Shown piece after piece: positions 6,134-8,995 of a DNA stretch of 8,995 nt. Both the position numbers and the translations under genes were made by a program. The stretch lies in assembly GCA_017425745.1 (NCBI GenBank), contig JAFOXT010000124.1:1-8995 (forward strand), given 5' to 3'. Origin of the DNA: Clostridia bacterium. GTDB taxonomy: Bacteria > Bacillota > Clostridia > Oscillospirales > Acutalibacteraceae. Numbering within the stretch: position 1 is the first letter of the stretch; the number at the start of each line of letters is the position of its first letter. The notes under the pieces are model-generated. The model had not been told where the DNA came from. It made no database searches and saw only the letters and a program-made list of their open reading frames with translations.

Positions 6134-6253
6134 ATGGAAAATCTCGATTTCAATGCTCTCTTAGCTAATATTGATATGGAAGCTATCGCTGCTTTCTTTA
6201 AGGGTCTTGTAGAAGTTGTTGTTAACTACGTTACAACATACTTTGCAAAATAA
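6134..6253 (+). CDS. 39-aa amphipathic helical peptide, paralogous core
   Basis: Like its neighbour, this gene has its own promoter, the identical ACGAAAGGAG site (9 nt before the ATG) and a strong terminator. An ATG at 6127 is in another frame and soon stops, so it is not the start. The product begins MENLDFNALLANIDMEAI and continues as a Val/Phe/Tyr-rich amphipathic helix to the last residue, with polar positions at 12, 16, 23/24, 27, 31 and 34/35. Net charge is about -3, with no Cys and no signal peptide. K23, E27, T35, Y36, F37 and K39 match K12, E16, T24, Y25, F26 and K28 of the first peptide, with V/I/L exchanges between. It lacks the acidic tail but has an 11-residue longer N-terminus. 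In size and character it recalls beta-type phenol-soluble modulins or SpoVM-like surface helices, without sequence proof of either. Confidence 0.82.
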   Translation: MENLDFNALLANIDMEAIAAFFKGLVEVVVNYVTTYFAK

Positions 6254-6266
6254 GTTATTATAGCTT

Positions 6267-6300
6267 AAAAGAGTTGCCTTCGGGCAACTCTTTTTTTATT
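6267..6300. terminator. UUCG-tetraloop terminator between the second peptide gene and spoIIE
   Basis: AAAAGAGTTGCC (6267-6278), loop TTCG, GGCAACTCTTTT (6283-6294), a perfect 12-bp stem closed by the very stable C(UUCG)G loop and followed by more T. It stops the plus-strand peptide gene. The minus-strand spoIIE transcript meets the same stem followed by TTTT, so it may serve both. Confidence 0.9.
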
Positions 6301-6308
6301 TTATCTTA

Positions 6309-8603
6309 TTATTTTATCTTAACTGCAACAGCAGTTATATCATCACGGCAATTTTCGTCAGTTCTGAGATTTGCAAGGCGGACTATATGACAGGCAAGAT
6401 CGTTCATACTGCCCGTATTCCATGAGAGAAGCTCATCGTTTATCCAACCACAGTCCCCTACAGTTGCACCGTCAGAAAGCAGCAGAACAATATCACCTGC
6501 CTGAAGCTCCTTTTCAGCTTTGAAAAATTCAATATTTCTGATTATACCAATGGGCAGCGACGGCGCCTCAATTACCGTTATTTCATTTCCACGTCTTATG
6601 AATGTAATTCCGGCACCCGCCTTGTAAAATTCCGCTTTTCCGTTAAATAGATTCACTCTTAGTGCGTCAATTGTTGAAATTGACTCGTCGGTGGATTTTA
6701 TAATCATTGATGAATTCACTATTTTAAGCGCACTGTCAAAGTCAAAGCCCGAATAAATCAGCTTTTCCATTATTGAACAGGTCATATTGCTGTCAATTTT
6801 TGCTCTTGAGCCTGTTCCCATACCATCAGAAAGTATAACTGTTGCCGAACCGTTTCTTTTAGGAATTACCGAAACTGTGTCTCCGCAAACTGTTCCTTCC
6901 TTCATTGCTTTCTGCCACAAGCCTACCTGAACAGTTAAAGCTGACCTTTCCTCAAAAATAATTACAGTTTTAATTTCAGTAACCGTTATATCGGCCTTTT
7001 CAAAACGCCTTTTTGTAATGAATTCAAGAATAGCCTTCATTTTTTTATGCTCTTCGTGTATTTCAGGATCAAATGCCGTAATTTCTACCGTCATTTCTGA
7101 GCTGCTGCTCAGGTAACAAGAAAGTCCGTCAACAAAAATACCGCTGTCTGAAAAAGCCGTTTTCAATACCGCAGCCTTGCCCTTATCGGGAATTCTGCTT
7201 TCACTGACAGAAAGTGCGGTTGATTTCAGAAAATCACCCATACTGCAAAACTGATCAGTAAGCACACGGCGCATTTCTGAAAGCTTGCTTTTTGTAAGCA
7301 GACTTTCCGCAAAATCGTGATAGCTTTCATCGATACACACTGAAAGCTGTTGAAATCTGGGGCAAGTTTTTTTAAGGCTTATACTGCCGTTTTTTTCAAT
7401 GCCGGCAATAGTCAGCACATCAGAAGCAGTCCCATCAAAATTCCGGTTCCAGCAAAGGAACTTTTTCTGACAGCCGTCACAGACCTTCTGCTGCAGAAAG
7501 GCAAACATACGGTTAACCTCAGGGTTAATAACGCTGTCCAGCTTTCCGCTGACATCAGACACAATTTCAGATACACTGTAAACATTTTCAGCTGCTTCGC
7601 GAAGGCTTTCTGCCACTCTTTGTGCAACCTTATCATCAGCGGTAATTCCTTTTTTGTGCATAAAGCTCTGAAAGGCCGCCACATACTTTTGCGGAATAAT
7701 TATAAAAACGGCAGAAGCAATAACCGCTTCAATTACGCAGATAATGCCGTAATCCCCGTTAAAGGCTGAAAGTCCGCCGGTTACTGCCGCAAAGGTAATT
7801 GCCGACGCAATCTGTCCCATGGGAGCAATCAAGCCTGAAGAAAGAGCGCCCACAGAAAGAGCCGTAAAAACAAATCGGTAATCCTCGTTCATACTAAGAC
7901 TAAGCGCCAACGCTACACCGACTGTAGCTGCAGCAGAAACGCCCTTACAAGCTCCGCAGAAAAGAACAAGAATAAAGCACACCAGCCTTACGGGAGAAAT
8001 TCCATCAACGCTGAAGCAGGCGCCACACATAACAAACAGACAAAAGCTGCCACCGAGACACAAGCTTTCTTTAACTGAAAGCTCACTGATGCTAAGCTGC
8101 ATAACAGGTGTTCTAAAGCATTTTTGAAAAAGAAGGGTGCAGAAAAACGACAGCGCACATTCAAAGGCTATAAGCAGACCGTTTTCAAAGCCCAAATCAG
8201 ATATTACTGCCTTTATCAAAGAACATGACAAGCACCCTATAAGAGAGAAAATTCCGTTTATGTAGTCATTTTCTTTTTTTCTGAAATATCTTTCCTTAAT
8301 GCTTCGCAAAAGCGCAACTACAAAAAGTGCTCCCATTGTTTTAACAGCATCACCTACTGCAAGAGAAGTAAAGCCTCCCAGTGTACCGCCCACAAAGGCT
8401 GAAAAGCAGAATTCAAAAGGTATTGCGCCAAGAAAAGCTACAGTAAAAGGAGATATACCGTAAAGAAAATCAATTTGTGCAAAAAGAAATGACACTGCAC
8501 CGAAAAAAATAATTCTGCCCCATTTTTCATAGGGTGTTTTTTCCTCAGTTAACTCACTTTCGATAAGTTCAAATTCGTTTTCATATTCTGCCGTTTTTTT
8601 CAT
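6309..8603 (-). CDS. spoIIE: Stage II sporulation protein E (SpoIIE), PP2C-type phosphatase
   Basis: The 764-residue protein has the three-part SpoIIE layout. Residues 28-305 are strongly hydrophobic with about ten membrane segments. Residues about 320-560 form the central regulatory region, with a C-x2-C-x5-C-W motif (C375, C378, C384). Residues about 565-764 are the PP2C domain with LSDGMGTG (591-598, D593), LLSDGATVG (708-716, D711) and RDDITAVAV (753-761, D754/D755), the metal-binding acidic residues. SpoIIE removes phosphate from SpoIIAA to release sigma-F in the forespore and interacts with FtsZ at the polar septum. B. subtilis SpoIIE has 827 residues, so this is slightly shorter but complete. 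AAGGGAGG lies about 8 nt before the ATG. It stands alone, convergent with the peptide genes. A zapA gene lies on the same strand about 2 kb away, but no link is shown. Confidence 0.95.
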   Translation of the reverse strand: MKKTAEYENEFELIESELTEEKTPYEKWGRIIFFGAVSFLFAQIDFLYGISPFTVAFLGAIPFEFCFSAFVGGTLGGFTSLAVGDAVKTMGALFVVALLRSIKERYFRKKENDYINGIFSLIGCLSCSLIKAVISDLGFENGLLIAFECALSFFCTLLFQKCFRTPVMQLSISELSVKESLCLGGSFCLFVMCGACFSVDGISPVRLVCFILVLFCGACKGVSAAATVGVALALSLSMNEDYRFVFTALSVGALSSGLIAPMGQIASAITFAAVTGGLSAFNGDYGIICVIEAVIASAVFIIIPQKYVAAFQSFMHKKGITADDKVAQRVAESLREAAENVYSVSEIVSDVSGKLDSVINPEVNRMFAFLQQKVCDGCQKKFLCWNRNFDGTASDVLTIAGIEKNGSISLKKTCPRFQQLSVCIDESYHDFAESLLTKSKLSEMRRVLTDQFCSMGDFLKSTALSVSESRIPDKGKAAVLKTAFSDSGIFVDGLSCYLSSSSEMTVEITAFDPEIHEEHKKMKAILEFITKRRFEKADITVTEIKTVIIFEERSALTVQVGLWQKAMKEGTVCGDTVSVIPKRNGSATVILSDGMGTGSRAKIDSNMTCSIMEKLIYSGFDFDSALKIVNSSMIIKSTDESISTIDALRVNLFNGKAEFYKAGAGITFIRRGNEITVIEAPSLPIGIIRNIEFFKAEKELQAGDIVLLLSDGATVGDCGWINDELLSWNTGSMNDLACHIVRLANLRTDENCRDDITAVAVKIK

Positions 8604-8623
8604 AAGAAAGCCTCCCTTTGTGT

Positions 8624-8647
8624 TATGACAATTTATTATATGTCATA
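8624..8647 (-). promoter_or_regulatory. spoIIE -10 box within an inverted repeat
   Basis: On the minus strand TATAAT (8635-8640) lies in the centre of TATGACA (8624-8630) and TGTCATA (8641-8647), a perfect 7-bp inverted repeat with a 10-nt spacer. A third copy, TGTCATT, lies at 8678-8684. No good TTGACA box is found at the normal 17-nt distance, which is what one expects of an activator-dependent promoter. Confidence 0.5.
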
Positions 8648-8660
8648 TTAAGGGAGAAAT

Positions 8661-8668
8661 TTGACGAA
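8661..8668. promoter_or_regulatory. Possible Spo0A box upstream of spoIIE
   Basis: TTGACGAA fits the Spo0A box TGNCGAA and differs by one base from TTGTCGAA. It lies about 20 nt upstream of the -10 box, roughly at -33 to -40 from the predicted start. In B. subtilis spoIIE is activated by Spo0A at sites in this area; the match here is a short motif and could be chance. Confidence 0.4.
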
Positions 8669-8704
8669 AAGAGAAAGTGTCATTACGAGCCGCGAGAAAT
8701 TATA

Positions 8705-8733
8705 AAAACCACCCGTCAGTCACTGACGAGTGG
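8705..8733 (-). terminator. Terminator of the TVP38-like gene
   Basis: Arms 8709-8719 and 8723-8733 with a 3-nt loop. On the minus strand the odd pair is a U-G wobble, giving a continuous 11-bp stem, and TTTTT-A-T follows. On the plus strand the same position is a C-A mismatch and the tail is poor, so the terminator serves the minus strand. Confidence 0.85.
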
Positions 8734-8738
8734 AAATT

Positions 8739-8995
8739 TTATGCCTTTTTAGCAGTTATTTTCTTTTCAAAAATTGTGTAAAGCTTCACACCGATAATGC
8801 CGAGAATTGCTGTGCCGATAAACACACCTGCTGAAAGCCAGTAATTCTTTTCGCCGAGAAGCGAACCGCAGATTGTTGAAGTGATAATCGACGGTATTCG
8901 TGCAAGACCTGTAAGAATCAGGAATTTCCAGATGTTGTAATCTGTTACACCGATAAGATAAGTGATAACATCCTTAGGAGTACCGGGAATAAGAT
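8739..8995 (-). CDS. TVP38/TMEM64 (VTT, DedA-like) membrane protein, C-terminal part
   Basis: The minus strand is open from the window edge to the TAA at 8739-8741, giving the last 84 residues. The 5' end is outside the window. The visible part starts LIPGTPKDVITYLIGVT, which matches the PG-x-P-x-D motif region of the VTT domain, then FLILTGLARIPSIITST and a Gly/Leu segment (GSLLGEKNYW), followed by a last membrane helix (SAGVFIGTAILGIIGVKLY) and a basic Lys-rich tail. TVP38/TMEM64 and DedA proteins are integral membrane proteins; several DedA-family members act in lipid scrambling or transport. The function of this one is not known. The terminator at 8705-8733 lies right after the stop. Confidence 0.85.
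   Translation of the reverse strand, partial: LIPGTPKDVITYLIGVTDYNIWKFLILTGLARIPSIITSTICGSLLGEKNYWLSAGVFIGTAILGIIGVKLYTIFEKKITAKKA

Noticed and set aside
5849..6253. Type I toxin-antitoxin pair for the 39-aa peptides
   Set aside because: The peptides are acidic rather than basic/hydrophobic toxins, and I could not see an antisense promoter over either gene.
7350..7769. Plus-strand reading frame within spoIIE
   Set aside because: It is antisense to the SpoIIE regulatory and membrane region and has no ribosome binding site or recognisable motif.

Overview
The window looks like a chromosomal segment of an endospore-forming, low-to-moderate G+C Firmicute, most likely a gut clostridium of the Oscillospirales/Ruminococcus type. 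The reasons are a spoIIE gene, strong AAGGAG-type ribosome binding sites, TTGA/TATAAT-type promoters, a surface protein built of Cys/ALGH repeats, and a zapA/U32 operon. The taxonomic call is an inference; no rRNA or other marker gene is present. I see no mobile element, tRNA, rRNA, CRISPR array or prophage signal.

Layout. (1) 1-1248, plus strand: 3' part of a large Cys-rich repeat protein, probably at the cell surface, ending in an unusual Cys/His-bracketed aromatic tail; its 5' end lies outside the window. A probably bidirectional terminator follows. (2) 1304-4279, minus strand: a three-gene operon zapA - U32 peptidase-family (RlhA-like) - dCMP deaminase, read from a good promoter at 4338-4367. 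(3) 4405-5763, plus strand and divergent from (2): an MgtC/SapB-family membrane protein with a structured leader RNA, followed 10 nt later by an isochorismatase/nicotinamidase-family hydrolase. (4) 5764-6300, plus strand: two very short genes, each coding a 39-residue peptide. Each has its own promoter, a small hairpin near the predicted transcript start, the same 10-base ribosome-binding sequence and its own terminator. (5) 6309-8603, minus strand: spoIIE, convergent with the small genes, with an inverted repeat over its -10 box and a possible Spo0A box upstream. (6) 8739-8995, minus strand: the C-terminal end of a TVP38/TMEM64 (VTT/DedA-like) membrane protein with its own terminator.

Most genes are recognisable housekeeping or sporulation genes. 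The best candidate for something undescribed is the pair of 39-aa peptides at 5849-5968 and 6134-6253. They share a 17-residue amphipathic helical core ending in TYF-x-K, and the layout of their transcription units is the same. The mgtC promoter and both peptide promoters also share the pattern TTGATTTT - 16 to 18 nt spacer - TGTGN-TATWAT.
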